Part shown: in pieces, positions 35,347-43,441 of the stretch
Position numbering within the stretch: position 1 is the stretch's first letter
Layout of the letters: every line of letters begins with the position of its first letter
Notes under the pieces: generated by a model
Seen by the model: the letters and a program-made list of their open reading frames with translations, nothing else
What the model was told of the DNA's origin: nothing
Database searches by the model: none
Made by a program: the position numbers and the translations under genes
From: Cryobacterium roopkundense
Lineage (GTDB): Bacteria; Actinomycetota; Actinomycetes; Actinomycetales; Microbacteriaceae
Assembly: GCF_014200405.1 (NCBI RefSeq)
Contig: NZ_JACHBQ010000001.1
Location: 1,612,001-1,676,000 of the forward strand
Reading direction: 5' to 3'
DNA: 64,000 nucleotides

Positions 35347-36725
35347 TGGGAACTCCCGCAGGTCCTGTCTTTAACCCACCGCCCGGCTGGCCGAAACCGC
35401 CGGCCGGGTGGCGTCCGCCAGCGAGCTGGAGTCCTGACCCGTCGTGGCCCGCAGCGCCAGAAGGTTGGCAGCTTTGGCTCAATGCTGACGCCGGGGAGTC
35501 CTTAAGTGTGACCGAACCCGATTTGATCGAATCCGCCCAGCCCATTGGGGCGGCCACAGAGCCAGGCGCTGCGACTTTTCGTCAGAACGCATCAGCTCGC
35601 CTAACGTACCTTGAGGCCGAGAACGCGGAACTGCGAGCACGTCTGGCGAGCCTTAGCTCAGCAGGTGATGAGTACATTGAGCTTGACGACGCGCGTGTGC
35701 TGCAGAACGTCGGAATCTACCGATATCACCATCCGTTGGAGAATGCAGCGCTGCATCGCGAACGTCTCGACTCGATCGAGACCCGAATTGCTGAAGTAGT
35801 GAAGTCCGGCTTGGCCATAGTGAAGTCGAATCTCTTCACATTTGACAATTCCTTGGCCAAGGGGCGGCGGATGACCGATGACCTGTCACGTCTCATGCTT
35901 CGCGCATACAACGCTGAAGCTGATAACAGCATTCGCTCGTTGAGGGTCGGCAACGTGCTGACCGCCAAACGGCGGTTGGAAGCGTCTCGGACGGCAATCG
36001 CAAAGATCGGCTCATTGATGGAAATGCGCATCAGTGACGACTATCACAATCTCCGCGTCGAAGAGATTGAGCTCACCGCTGATTGGCTGATGAAGCGGCA
36101 GGAGGAGAAAGAAGCCGAACGGGAGGAACGCGCACGTCTGAGGGAAGAGCGCCGCGTTGAAAAGGAACTGGCTGAAGAGCGAGCGGAACTCGACAAAGAG
36201 CGCCAACATCTTATTAATGCGTTGAATGCGATCCGTGCCGGTGGCGAGGAGGACCCCGACTTGGTTCTGCGCCTCGCCGACCTCGACGCCGCGATTGCGG
36301 ACAATGACTTCCGGGCCGCGAACATTCGGGCGGGATACGTCTACGTCATTTCGAATCGTGGAGCATTTGGGGAGAATGTCGTTAAAATCGGCCTCACCCG
36401 ACGTCTCGAGCCAACCGAGAGGGTTGCTGAGCTGAGTGGGGCCTCCGTTCCTTTCCGTTTCGACATCCACACGTTGTTTTTCTCCGAGGATGCAGTGACG
36501 CTTGAGAACGAGTTGCATAAACACTTTGCGGCCCGCGCCATGAATCAAGCGAATTCACGTAAGGAGTTCTTCTTTGCGTCCCCGGCCGAGGTGCGCGAGG
36601 TCTTGATGAAGAAAGTCGGTAACCTTCTCGAATTCCGAGAACATGCAGAGGCAACCGAATTCATGCAGTCTGTGGGGCTCTGGCCCGAGAGTGAAAGCCG
36701 TTTTCAGGCCGTCAACCTACTGTGA
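35346..36725 (+). CDS. DUF4041 / T5orf172 GIY-YIG nuclease-like protein
   Basis: A 459-residue protein. ATG 35346 overlaps the upstream stop (TGATG); a GTG one codon earlier is also possible. The N-terminus (4-45) is a Pro/Trp repeat, PPPGWPKPPAGWRPPASW, a motif typical of actinobacterial adaptor or membrane-proximal proteins. A short coiled coil precedes DUF4041 (about 115-235: YRYHHPLENAALHRERLDSI, GVLTAKR-like LRVGNVLTAKRRLEASR), then a long charged helix (240-300), then a T5orf172/GIY-YIG domain (about 320-430: GYVYVISNRGAFGENVVKIG, RLEPTERVAELSGASVPF, LENELHKHFAA, RKEFFFASPAEV). Such proteins are predicted DNA nucleases in phages and mobile elements. Coupled to the Mrr-like protein, it probably forms a two-part defence or DNA-processing unit. 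Confidence 0.85.
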   Translation: MGTPAGPVFNPPPGWPKPPAGWRPPASWSPDPSWPAAPEGWQLWLNADAGESLSVTEPDLIESAQPIGAATEPGAATFRQNASARLTYLEAENAELRARLASLSSAGDEYIELDDARVLQNVGIYRYHHPLENAALHRERLDSIETRIAEVVKSGLAIVKSNLFTFDNSLAKGRRMTDDLSRLMLRAYNAEADNSIRSLRVGNVLTAKRRLEASRTAIAKIGSLMEMRISDDYHNLRVEEIELTADWLMKRQEEKEAEREERARLREERRVEKELAEERAELDKERQHLINALNAIRAGGEEDPDLVLRLADLDAAIADNDFRAANIRAGYVYVISNRGAFGENVVKIGLTRRLEPTERVAELSGASVPFRFDIHTLFFSEDAVTLENELHKHFAARAMNQANSRKEFFFASPAEVREVLMKKVGNLLEFREHAEATEFMQSVGLWPESESRFQAVNLL

Positions 36726-37070
36726 CCCAGTCTTCACGTTGGGGTAAATGGTCCCCGCGGTTGCGCAGCAGCCAGCGAGCAACCCAGCTTCTGATGAACC
36801 CCGTGGGGTTGCGGTCATGAGGCCTTCCTCTCGCTGGCTGTTTCTGAAGTGTTGTCAGGCCACCCCCTGGAATGAAGCCTGTCCGAAGGGCGCACCAGGG
36901 GAGTGGTTTCCTAGTCTGGTTAAATAATGGATTCTGGCAAGAAGCGAGCACCTGCGAAAAGTGACGGGGGGAGGTGCCTCCCGTGTGATCAGGTTCACTA
37001 CCCGGGCTCCTCCGCGCCACCGTAGCAAGTAGACGGCGAAGCAATCGAGGCAGTAGACGTTGTACTGAAC
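36726..37070. other. Gene-free stretch
   Basis: About 345 bases after the GIY-YIG gene. No frame with protein-like sequence on either strand, no hairpin with T-run, no repeat that I can see. Confidence 0.5.
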
Positions 37071-37208
37071 GTGAAGCCATTTGAAATCGATGTGTGGTTC
37101 ACGGAATCGCAGGTTGCGGAGGACGGCCTGAATGTTGAACGGGACCAACGCGGTGACTGGTCGCTGGTGCCCATGGACCAGAACTGGGCTGCGATGCAAG
37201 CGGTTTGA
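37071..37208 (+). CDS. Possible 45-residue protein
   Basis: GTG 37071 opens VKPFEIDVWFTESQVAEDGL and ends SLVPMDQNWAAMQAV before TGA at 37208. Composition is balanced and protein-like, with an acidic middle. The frame is open for a few codons upstream, after a stop at about 37031. No recognised family and no clear ribosome site. Confidence 0.35.
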   Translation: MKPFEIDVWFTESQVAEDGLNVERDQRGDWSLVPMDQNWAAMQAV

Positions 37209-37360
37209 GTTGTCCCCGGGGGCTTCCGCCCACGGGCATCCGGTTCTAAACTCTCTTCAGGCAACCTCTATGTGCGCCATCGCTCGGTGCGATGGCATGA
37301 CCCCCGGTCACCGGGCAGTCCTTTCAGGTTCTTGTTGCCGAACTTCTGGAAGGCTGCATC

Positions 37361-37750
37361 ATGTTCGGACTCATCTTGGGCGTCACCGCTCGCATCCATT
37401 ACGCCGTGCGCGGGTTCATGCCGAGCAACATCCTGCTCGACGCGCTCCACACTCGGCGCGGTCTCAAGTGGGGCGCGCCGGCGATGCTGCTCGCTGTCCC
37501 GTACGCACTCGCCGCGGTGTTCAGTGCCGGCCAAGCGGATGCCGGTGGCTCCGGCTGGTTCAACCTGCTGGCACTGGTCTTCGTGTGGAACGCCCTCAAG
37601 TTTGTTGTTGCCGGGCCGGTGACGCTGATGCGGTTGCTCCGCCTGCGCAGCCGAGCGGCCCAGGCTCGGCGCCGCGCGGCGCGAGCCGTCTACGAGGTCG
37701 TCGAACCAGACCGGATTGCGGAACCTGCGCTTTCATCGACGCAGGCGTGA
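37361..37750 (+). CDS. Small membrane protein of the element
   Basis: A 129-residue protein from ATG 37361, with GGAAGG 7 bases upstream. It has two likely membrane helices (GAPAMLLAVPYALAAVFSAG, about 48-67, and WFNLLALVFVWNALKFVVAG, about 76-95) and a basic C-terminal tail (RLLRLRSRAAQARRRAARAV). Proteins of this shape occur next to relaxase genes in actinobacterial elements, and I recall them as conserved but uncharacterised. It may anchor part of the transfer apparatus. Confidence 0.78.
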   Translation: MFGLILGVTARIHYAVRGFMPSNILLDALHTRRGLKWGAPAMLLAVPYALAAVFSAGQADAGGSGWFNLLALVFVWNALKFVVAGPVTLMRLLRLRSRAAQARRRAARAVYEVVEPDRIAEPALSSTQA

Positions 37751-37873
37751 GCCTGTCCTGGTCGATCGCGTGGTGGGCGACTCGGTTCGGCTTGCCCGGC
37801 AAGTCACTGCCAACGCACCTCCTAGTCACGGCAGTATTGGGCACACACACGTCCGCCGGTAGGAGGCTTCCCC

Positions 37874-38140
37874 ATGACGATCCCGCAGGAACAGTTCGAC
37901 GATCTGCTCAGCCGCACCGCGCTCGCTTCGCTCTTCTATTACCCGGAGGTCGCGGTGGACGATAACGAATACAGCCTCCAGAATGACATCTCGTATTGCT
38001 TGGAGCCCGTCGCGGGGATCTCCGGCGAGGATGCCGAACGGCTCCGGGTCGCCGTCGGGCACGTGATCGCGAATCCGACCGCGCATCGCTCTGAACTCCT
38101 GGCCCTGGTCATCGAGCTGGCGCCCCCACCCACCGAGTAG
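37874..38140 (+). CDS. Small uncharacterised acidic protein
   Basis: An 88-residue soluble protein from ATG 37874, with GGAGG 9-10 bases upstream. It is acidic and helical (EQFDDLLSRTALASLFYYPE, SGEDAERLRVAVGHVIANP). No family recognised. Its stop is 8 bases before the next small frame, so it belongs to the same rightward group. Confidence 0.7.
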   Translation: MTIPQEQFDDLLSRTALASLFYYPEVAVDDNEYSLQNDISYCLEPVAGISGEDAERLRVAVGHVIANPTAHRSELLALVIELAPPPTE

Positions 38141-38148
38141 CAGCGACT

Positions 38149-38310
38149 ATGAACGTGCCATCCGCTGACAGCACAGGGCCTCGCCAGGAGTTGGTGCAGC
38201 ATCCGCCTGCTGACGCTCCTGACGAACCGGGCCGGGAGAGCCGCACTGACCGTGTGGCTGAGAGTAGGCGTGAGTGGGTGGCCGCGAACCGCGAGCTGTG
38301 CGGGAGATGA
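38149..38310 (+). CDS. Short N-terminal frame of the Arg-rich repeat protein
   Basis: A 53-residue frame, MNVPSADSTGPRQELVQHPP to SRREWVAANRELCGR, whose stop overlaps an ATG (38307) of the next frame as ATGA. Its end continues, one base shifted, the same repeat pattern as the following protein (REWVAANREL / VREMNRRWRAEH). Either this is a coupled leader gene, or one base was lost near 38296-38302 and the two frames were once one protein of about 421 residues. Confidence 0.5.
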   Translation: MNVPSADSTGPRQELVQHPPADAPDEPGRESRTDRVAESRREWVAANRELCGR

Positions 38311-39413
38311 ATCGGCGCTGGCGCGCGGAGCACCTGGAGCGTTCGCGGCAACAGAACCGCGATTCGATGCGTCGGGCCGCGGAGCGCAGGCGTCGCGAGG
38401 AAGCGGCGCGTGCTCGGGGGAGGGAGCGTGCGAAACAGTGGCGGGAGGATCACCCTGATCGTAGGCGCGAGTACCAACAGAGGTGGGTCGAGGAAAACCG
38501 CGACAAGATCCGGGAGTACTACAACCGCTACTACGAGAAGCACCGCGAAGAGGTGAACGCTCGCGCGGCAGCCCGGCGCGACGCCGACCCCGAACGCACG
38601 AGGCAGGTCACTAAACAGTGGGCCGACCGGAACAAGGAGCGCCGGGCCGACTTGCAGCGTAGGCGGCGAAGCGACCTAGAGACCTACCAGTCGGAGTTGG
38701 AGGCCAACGCCGCAGCTCGACGGCTCAAGCGCTCACTCGCGCGGGCAGGCCTCCCTCCGAAGTCGCTCCACTCGGCATCCGCTGCCGAGCGCCGCGCCAA
38801 CGAACGTGACGCCGACACCTATTTCAATGATCCGGCATTACCCGAGCATCTGCGTCAGTTCACGGTGTTCGCGGAGTCCCTCACCGAGCATATGCTCACG
38901 CACTGCACCCGCATGCGTGAGTTCGCCGAGGCCTATGTGGAAACCAGAGAACGGATGAGGCTCCCGCCCGTTCCGGTGGAGAATATCGTCTACGCCCGTG
39001 CTGTCGAGATCGTCACCGACCGGATGCGCCGAGTCGACCTCCTGACCAGCCGCGACGTCGCCGCTGCGGTGCGGAGCACACAGGCCGAGGTCCGTCTGCA
39101 GGAGCGGCGGCGGCAGTTTGAGGCTTTCCTGAATGCCGTCGTGACCAATGCGAACCGCAATAGAGAGCGTTATCGCTACGACGCGGAAATTGAGAATCGA
39201 GCGAGGGCGAACCGTGGATTGCCGAGTGCACCTATCGAGTCACTGATCGTGCACCTCGCCCTTCAGTACGCTATTGAGCGTGTGCCCGCGAATATGCTCA
39301 CGGCTGACGACGCTCGAAATGCTGCCCGCGTCGCGAAGCTACACATCTCAGCCTTCTCGGAAGGACCGCAGCCAGCCGTCAACGATCGCGATCACCGAAG
39401 GTCATTCGGTTAG
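38307..39413 (+). CDS. Arg/Glu-rich repeat protein, uncharacterised
   Basis: From ATG 38307, about 368 residues. The first 130 are a charged helix built of irregular 14-16-residue repeats around W/Y-R-x-E-H/N (NRRWRAEHLERSR, KQWREDHPDRRREY, QRWVEENRDKIREYYN, NRYYEKHREEVN, KQWADRNKERRAD), a pattern seen in mobile-element and phage proteins thought to bind nucleic acid. The C-terminal 220 residues are a separate helical domain (TEHMLTHCTRMREFAEAYVE, ANMLTADDARNAARVAKLHI). Function unknown. The last 50 residues recur as a decayed copy at 40410-40565. An extended GTG start at 38274 is possible. Confidence 0.7.
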   Translation: MNRRWRAEHLERSRQQNRDSMRRAAERRRREEAARARGRERAKQWREDHPDRRREYQQRWVEENRDKIREYYNRYYEKHREEVNARAAARRDADPERTRQVTKQWADRNKERRADLQRRRRSDLETYQSELEANAAARRLKRSLARAGLPPKSLHSASAAERRANERDADTYFNDPALPEHLRQFTVFAESLTEHMLTHCTRMREFAEAYVETRERMRLPPVPVENIVYARAVEIVTDRMRRVDLLTSRDVAAAVRSTQAEVRLQERRRQFEAFLNAVVTNANRNRERYRYDAEIENRARANRGLPSAPIESLIVHLALQYAIERVPANMLTADDARNAARVAKLHISAFSEGPQPAVNDRDHRRSFG

Positions 39414-39649
39414 TTAATTTGGAGAATCGCGACGTGCTCTCACCAGAATGAGAGTGGCAGGAAATCAGGGACGGTTCAGGCCCCAGAGATTGCCACGACA
39501 GCTGCGAAGACCTTGAAGCCGAGCCCCATGTGCCGTTGGCTGGCGAACCCACACGAACGCGCTGGGGGAAGAGATCAGGCCGATCCAGAAGGGTGTTCTC
39601 GGGAATGTCTCCTTTTGGTATGCCGTCGCCCATCGTGTCGTTAGGCTTT
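39414..39649 (-). other. Remnant-like stretch
   Basis: On the minus strand, protein-like pieces appear in different frames: PFWIGLISSPSAFVWVRQPT, then MGLGFKVFAAVVAISGA ending near 39479. This suggests a decayed small membrane-protein gene, but no single intact frame joins them. Confidence 0.3.
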
Positions 39650-39838
39650 TCACTCAACGGCGGGCCGCTCGAAGACGACGGACAGCGGCGTCAGGCCGAT
39701 CCCGAGCCTGGTCGCACTCGCTACACGCCAGCCGTGGGCGGCGAACTCGTTGAGCTCCATCGTGACGACGGCATCGAACTCGACCGACGTCGAGAATGCC
39801 CCGACCGGCAGGGTGACGTGCTTGTACTCAAACTTCAT
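39650..39838 (-). CDS. DUF4177-like small protein
   Basis: A 62-residue protein. I chose ATG 39838 (MKFEYKHVTLPVGAFSTSVE) because GGGGGAA lies just upstream; the longer open frame reads as non-coding. The pattern YKHVTLPVG ... LNEFAAHGWRVASATRLG is that of DUF4177, small proteins with a beta-alpha-beta fold of unknown role. Isolated and opposite to its neighbours. Confidence 0.75.
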   Translation of the reverse strand: MKFEYKHVTLPVGAFSTSVEFDAVVTMELNEFAAHGWRVASATRLGIGLTPLSVVFERPAVE

Positions 39839-40310
39839 GGTTCCCCCAGTTTTTTCCTGAGCGTAGCGTCCATCAGAGACGGGTTGCATGCCCCAGCTCG
39901 GGCGGGACAACGTGATGAAGACCCTCATGCTGGGCGCGACGGGGCGCGCGCGGTCGCACTCGCACAGGGCATGTCCACCCAAGAGTGTGCTTGCGGTGTT
40001 TGGGGCCGCTGACCAGGCCGGTATCGGCCGCGACGGTCAGACCAGCTGCAGCGATGCTGCTGTCTCTGCGTTGATCACGGGGGCGGAGGCAATCTCGAGT
40101 GCAGGCCGGACCCGCCGTCTGATTGGGGGCGCATTGGGTTTCGAATTCCACCGGTACTGCTTCGCAACGATTGGCTCTGGTTTCCAGGTGGGTCCCGCAG
40201 CACTCGGTTCCAACCCCGCTTTTACCCCGCACATTCAGCTCGAATAGCAGAAAACGAAGTGATCACGATCCCGGTGATTCACCAGGATCTCGCACCATAT
40301 TTGAGGTCAA
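39839..40310. other. Gene-free stretch
   Basis: About 470 bases with no convincing coding frame on either strand. Nothing recognisable apart from being the spacer between DUF4177 and the decayed repeat-protein copy; it may be the ruin of the duplicated gene's 5' part. Confidence 0.4.
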
Positions 40311-40409
40311 ATGACCAGCCCGAATCGGACAATCGATAATCGTGGTCATGAGGATACCGCTGCCTTGAGAGCGTCGGCGCTGGAGTGCCCGAGAAGTCGC
40401 GTGCACCTT

Positions 40410-40565
40410 GCTTTCCGGGACGTCATTGAGCGAGTGTCCACGAATCTGCTTACGGCCGACGTCGTTCGGAATGCTGCCCGCGTTGCGAAGCTGCACATTG
40501 CCCCCTCCTCGCAAGGATTGAAGGCCGCGGTCGACGATCGCAGTCCCCGACGGTCGTTCGGGTAG
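40410..40565 (+). pseudogene. Decayed partial copy of the repeat protein's C-terminus
   Basis: The frame reading FRDVIERVSTNLLTADVVRN then AARVAKLHI and DRSPRRSFG aligns with the last 50 residues of the 38307-39413 protein (YAIERVPANMLTADDARNAA, ending DRDHRRSFG). DNA identity is obvious through AATGCTGCCCGCGT and the stop. The open frame upstream (from 40311) is unrelated. A fragment left by duplication or recombination about 1.15 kb away. Confidence 0.8.
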
Positions 40566-40703
40566 TTGAGTTGGGCAGTGTCGCCGTTCACTCGGGAAGA
40601 AGCATCAAGATTTCAGGGAAAGTCCACTTCGCGTCTAGCCCGTCTCCTGGCTTGGTCAAAGAAATAGGCAGATTCATTGTAGAACGACTCACATTTGGAA
40701 AGA

Positions 40704-41921
40704 CTAAGTTCGCTCCCATATGGCGGCGAGCCCCTGGCCGCCGCCGATGCACATGGTTTCGAGCACGAAGCGGCCTTCGGTTCGCTGCAGGTGCCGTGCT
40801 GCGGTGGCGAGGATGCGGGCACCGGTGGCTCCCACCGGATGGCCGAGGGAGATTCCCGACCCGTTCACGTTGGTGCGGTCCCAGTCGGCGTCGGTGAAGT
40901 TCCACTCGCGGGACACGGCCAGCACCTGCGCGGCGAAGGCTTCGTTGAGTTCGATCAGGTCGATGTCGGCGAGGGTGAGTCCGGCGCGTTCGAGGGCCTT
41001 GGCGGTGGCGGGTACCGGCCCCAGTCCCATGCGTGACGGGTCGACACCGGCCCGGGCCCACGACGCCAGCCGCACCAGCGGGGTCAGTCCAAGTTCGGCC
41101 GCCCGCTCCGGCGTGGTTACGATGCACGCCGCGGCGGCGTCGTTCTGCCCGCTCGCGTTGCCAGCGGTGACAGTGGAAGCGACATCCGTTTTCCCGAGTA
41201 TCGGTGTGAGCACGGCGAGGGCTTCGAGACTCGTCTCGCGAGGAGTTTCATCGGCCGAGACGACGACGGTCCCCCTCCGGCCGAGCACGGTGACCGGCAC
41301 GATCTCGTCGACGAACCGCCCGTCGGCCACCGCGGCAAGGGCGCGCTGCTGTGAGCGCAGGGCGAGTTCGTCCTGTTCGACGCGGTCGATCGCGTAGTCG
41401 TGGCGCAGGTTTTCGGCGGTTTCGAGCATTCCGCCCGGCACTGGGAAGCGCCTCCCGCCGGCGGTCTCCCGGCCGCGGCCGAGCGCGTCGCGCAGCAGTA
41501 TGCCGGCCGTGCCGGCTGTGCCCCAGCGGGAATCAACGGTGTAGAACGGGGCCTGGCTCATCACGTCGACGCCGCCGGCGATGACCAGGTCGCTGACGCC
41601 GGTCTGCACCTGCATGGCGGCGTCGAGCACGGCCTGCAGGCCGGAGCCGCAGCGCCGGTCGACCTGCACGCCGCCGACCGTCACCGGCAGGCCAGCGTTC
41701 AGGGCGGCGACCCTGGCCACGGGGGCGGCCTCGGCGCTGGGATAGGCCTGGCCGAAGATCACGTCGTCCACGAGCCCGCCGTCGACCCCGGTGCGTTCGA
41801 TGAGCGCGGCGATGACCACGGCCGCCAGGTCGGCGGGTGCCACCGTCGTGAACGCGCCGCCGAAACGACCGATCGGGGTTCGCAGCGGCTCGCAGATGAC
41901 GACCTCACGCAGCGCAGTCAT
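40704..41921 (-). CDS. Thiolase (acetyl-CoA acyltransferase)
   Basis: A 405-residue thiolase. Nucleophile Cys91 in DRRCGSGLQAV, the NEAFAAQVLA motif (catalytic His/Asn region), GSGISLGHPVGATG (His) and the second Cys in CIGGGQGLAAIW are all present, so it should be active. It splits a 3-ketoacyl-CoA with CoA in beta-oxidation. Last gene of the leftward arm; its ATG overlaps the stop of the unknown gene 41918 by four bases. Right boundary of the catabolic locus; the mobile element ends just left of it. Chain length or substrate cannot be read. Confidence 0.94.
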   Translation of the reverse strand: MTALREVVICEPLRTPIGRFGGAFTTVAPADLAAVVIAALIERTGVDGGLVDDVIFGQAYPSAEAAPVARVAALNAGLPVTVGGVQVDRRCGSGLQAVLDAAMQVQTGVSDLVIAGGVDVMSQAPFYTVDSRWGTAGTAGILLRDALGRGRETAGGRRFPVPGGMLETAENLRHDYAIDRVEQDELALRSQQRALAAVADGRFVDEIVPVTVLGRRGTVVVSADETPRETSLEALAVLTPILGKTDVASTVTAGNASGQNDAAAACIVTTPERAAELGLTPLVRLASWARAGVDPSRMGLGPVPATAKALERAGLTLADIDLIELNEAFAAQVLAVSREWNFTDADWDRTNVNGSGISLGHPVGATGARILATAARHLQRTEGRFVLETMCIGGGQGLAAIWERT

Positions 41922-42373
41922 GCGGCCACCGCTATCGATATCTGCGTTGTGATCGTGTTTCGTGGCGTCGGCACCAGCAGCGTGACTTCGGTGGTGGCGC
42001 CGTGCAGGAGCTTTTCAGAACGGCCCGGACCCTTGATCAACTTCGGGTCCGCCTCGTGCTCCCAGGGATCCGGGCCCACGCGGGGCATGGCGTTCCTTGA
42101 GTGCACCGCCACCTGCACGCCCTCGGGCCGCAAGTTGGTGATGAGCAGCGATAGACCGATGGCGAGGTTCACGTACGTAATCGGGGCAGCTCGGGCCGCC
42201 AAATTGTTGCGGATCAGCGACAGCAGATAGTTCCTTGCCCGCCACGGCATGCCGTGGGTCACCATCGCGGCGTCGGTCTCTCGATCGGCACGCGCCCGGC
42301 CCGCGCTGTGGATTGATACCCCGTCGGGAAGATCAGCTTGGGATAGTGCGGTGCGTGTATTCGTTTCGTTCAT
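41918..42373 (-). CDS. Unknown protein coupled to thiolase
   Basis: A 151-residue protein from ATG 42373, chosen for GAGGGA 8 bases upstream. Contains RARNYLLSLIRNNLAARAAP, then alternating hydrophobic segments (YVNLAIGLSLLITNL, TTEVTLLVPTP) that look like beta strands. No family recognised. It is translationally coupled to the thiolase and follows the cytochrome b gene by 111 bases, so it probably serves the same pathway. Confidence 0.7.
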   Translation of the reverse strand: MNETNTRTALSQADLPDGVSIHSAGRARADRETDAAMVTHGMPWRARNYLLSLIRNNLAARAAPITYVNLAIGLSLLITNLRPEGVQVAVHSRNAMPRVGPDPWEHEADPKLIKGPGRSEKLLHGATTEVTLLVPTPRNTITTQISIAVAA

Positions 42374-42484
42374 GAAATGCGTCCCTCGATGGCCCGCCAG
42401 AAAGCGGGTACATGAAAATAACGTTGCAGCCACTTCACAGGGGCTACCGAACCGTCCCCCTGTGGCTTTGGGGGCCCTGTATGT

Positions 42485-43441
42485 CTAGTTGCGTGTCACC
42501 TTCCCCATAGTCGACGCGATTAACCGCAGGGATATCGGCTTCAGCGCCAACCAGGCACCCGCCATCACGACGACAGAGGCTACGAAGATCCAGAATCCCA
42601 GCCAGTTTGTAGCATCGCTTGCGGCGTACATGTGGTTGAGGTTTCGTAGAGCTCCCGTGGCGAGGACAAGTGCGACGTGGACAACGATGAAGCCTGCGAA
42701 TGCCAACATAAGAGGGAAGTGCATGGCCCGGGCAACTTCGATGGGGAACGCCTTATTCAGCCATGTCGCGTTCTGTGGCCACGACGGTGACATGCGAAGT
42801 CCGGTCAAAATTGACAGTGGCGCGACGATGAAGACGATCGTAAAGTATGTGAGCAGTTGCAGAGAGTTGTAGTTCACCCAACCATCCTCAGTGGGCCAGT
42901 TGAGTGATGCGTATTGAATACCAGCCGAGAGAGCGTTGGGCACAACATCCCATGAGATCGGTACGATGCGGGTCCATTGTGCCGTGACGAAGAGGAGCAC
43001 GTAAAATACGATCCCGTTGAGGACCCACAGTGTGTCCGTGACGATGTGCAGCCAAAGATTAATGCTGATCTTCTTGGGAGCCCGCTTGCTGCGGAGAATT
43101 CCGATGTTGTTTCGGGTGAAGTACAGCGCAGGTCGTTGCGTCGTGCGAATTTGCCACCCGGATTTGATGACGAAAACCATGAGGAGTGCATTGATTCCGT
43201 GTTGCCAGGCGAGCCATGCGGGAAATCCCACTGGTGCCCACTCCGGTAGGTGTGCTTCCCCTGGGTAGGTGGTCAGAAAATTCAAGCCAGCTTCCCTGGA
43301 ACGGAATAGTTGTGCGGCTACACCAGTCGCGAAGACAAGCACGATGGCCGTTGGCACGATCCAGACGAGCTTGAACCATGCACTTTCTCGGAATGTCGCG
43401 AGTTGTTTCGCGGTCGTGATCGCCGGGGCCTTCTGGCTCAC
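42485..43441 (-). CDS. Membrane cytochrome b-type protein next to ETF
   Basis: A 318-residue integral membrane protein with about six helices (FKLVWIVPTAIVLVFATGVA, GINALLMVFVIKSG, NGIVFYVLLFVTA, LLTYFTIVFIVAPLSILTG, MHFPLMLAFAGFIVVHVALV, NWLGFWIFVASVVVMAGAWL). His residues in WQHGIN, LWLHIVTD, MHFPLM and VVHVAL are placed like haem-b ligands in the cytochrome b561/NiFe-hydrogenase cytochrome b superfamily. The start overlaps the etfA stop by four bases. It may pass electrons from ETF to the quinone pool; no ETF:quinone oxidoreductase or FeS partner gene lies nearby. That role is inference. Confidence 0.8.
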   Translation of the reverse strand: MSQKAPAITTAKQLATFRESAWFKLVWIVPTAIVLVFATGVAAQLFRSREAGLNFLTTYPGEAHLPEWAPVGFPAWLAWQHGINALLMVFVIKSGWQIRTTQRPALYFTRNNIGILRSKRAPKKISINLWLHIVTDTLWVLNGIVFYVLLFVTAQWTRIVPISWDVVPNALSAGIQYASLNWPTEDGWVNYNSLQLLTYFTIVFIVAPLSILTGLRMSPSWPQNATWLNKAFPIEVARAMHFPLMLAFAGFIVVHVALVLATGALRNLNHMYAASDATNWLGFWIFVASVVVMAGAWLALKPISLRLIASTMGKVTRN

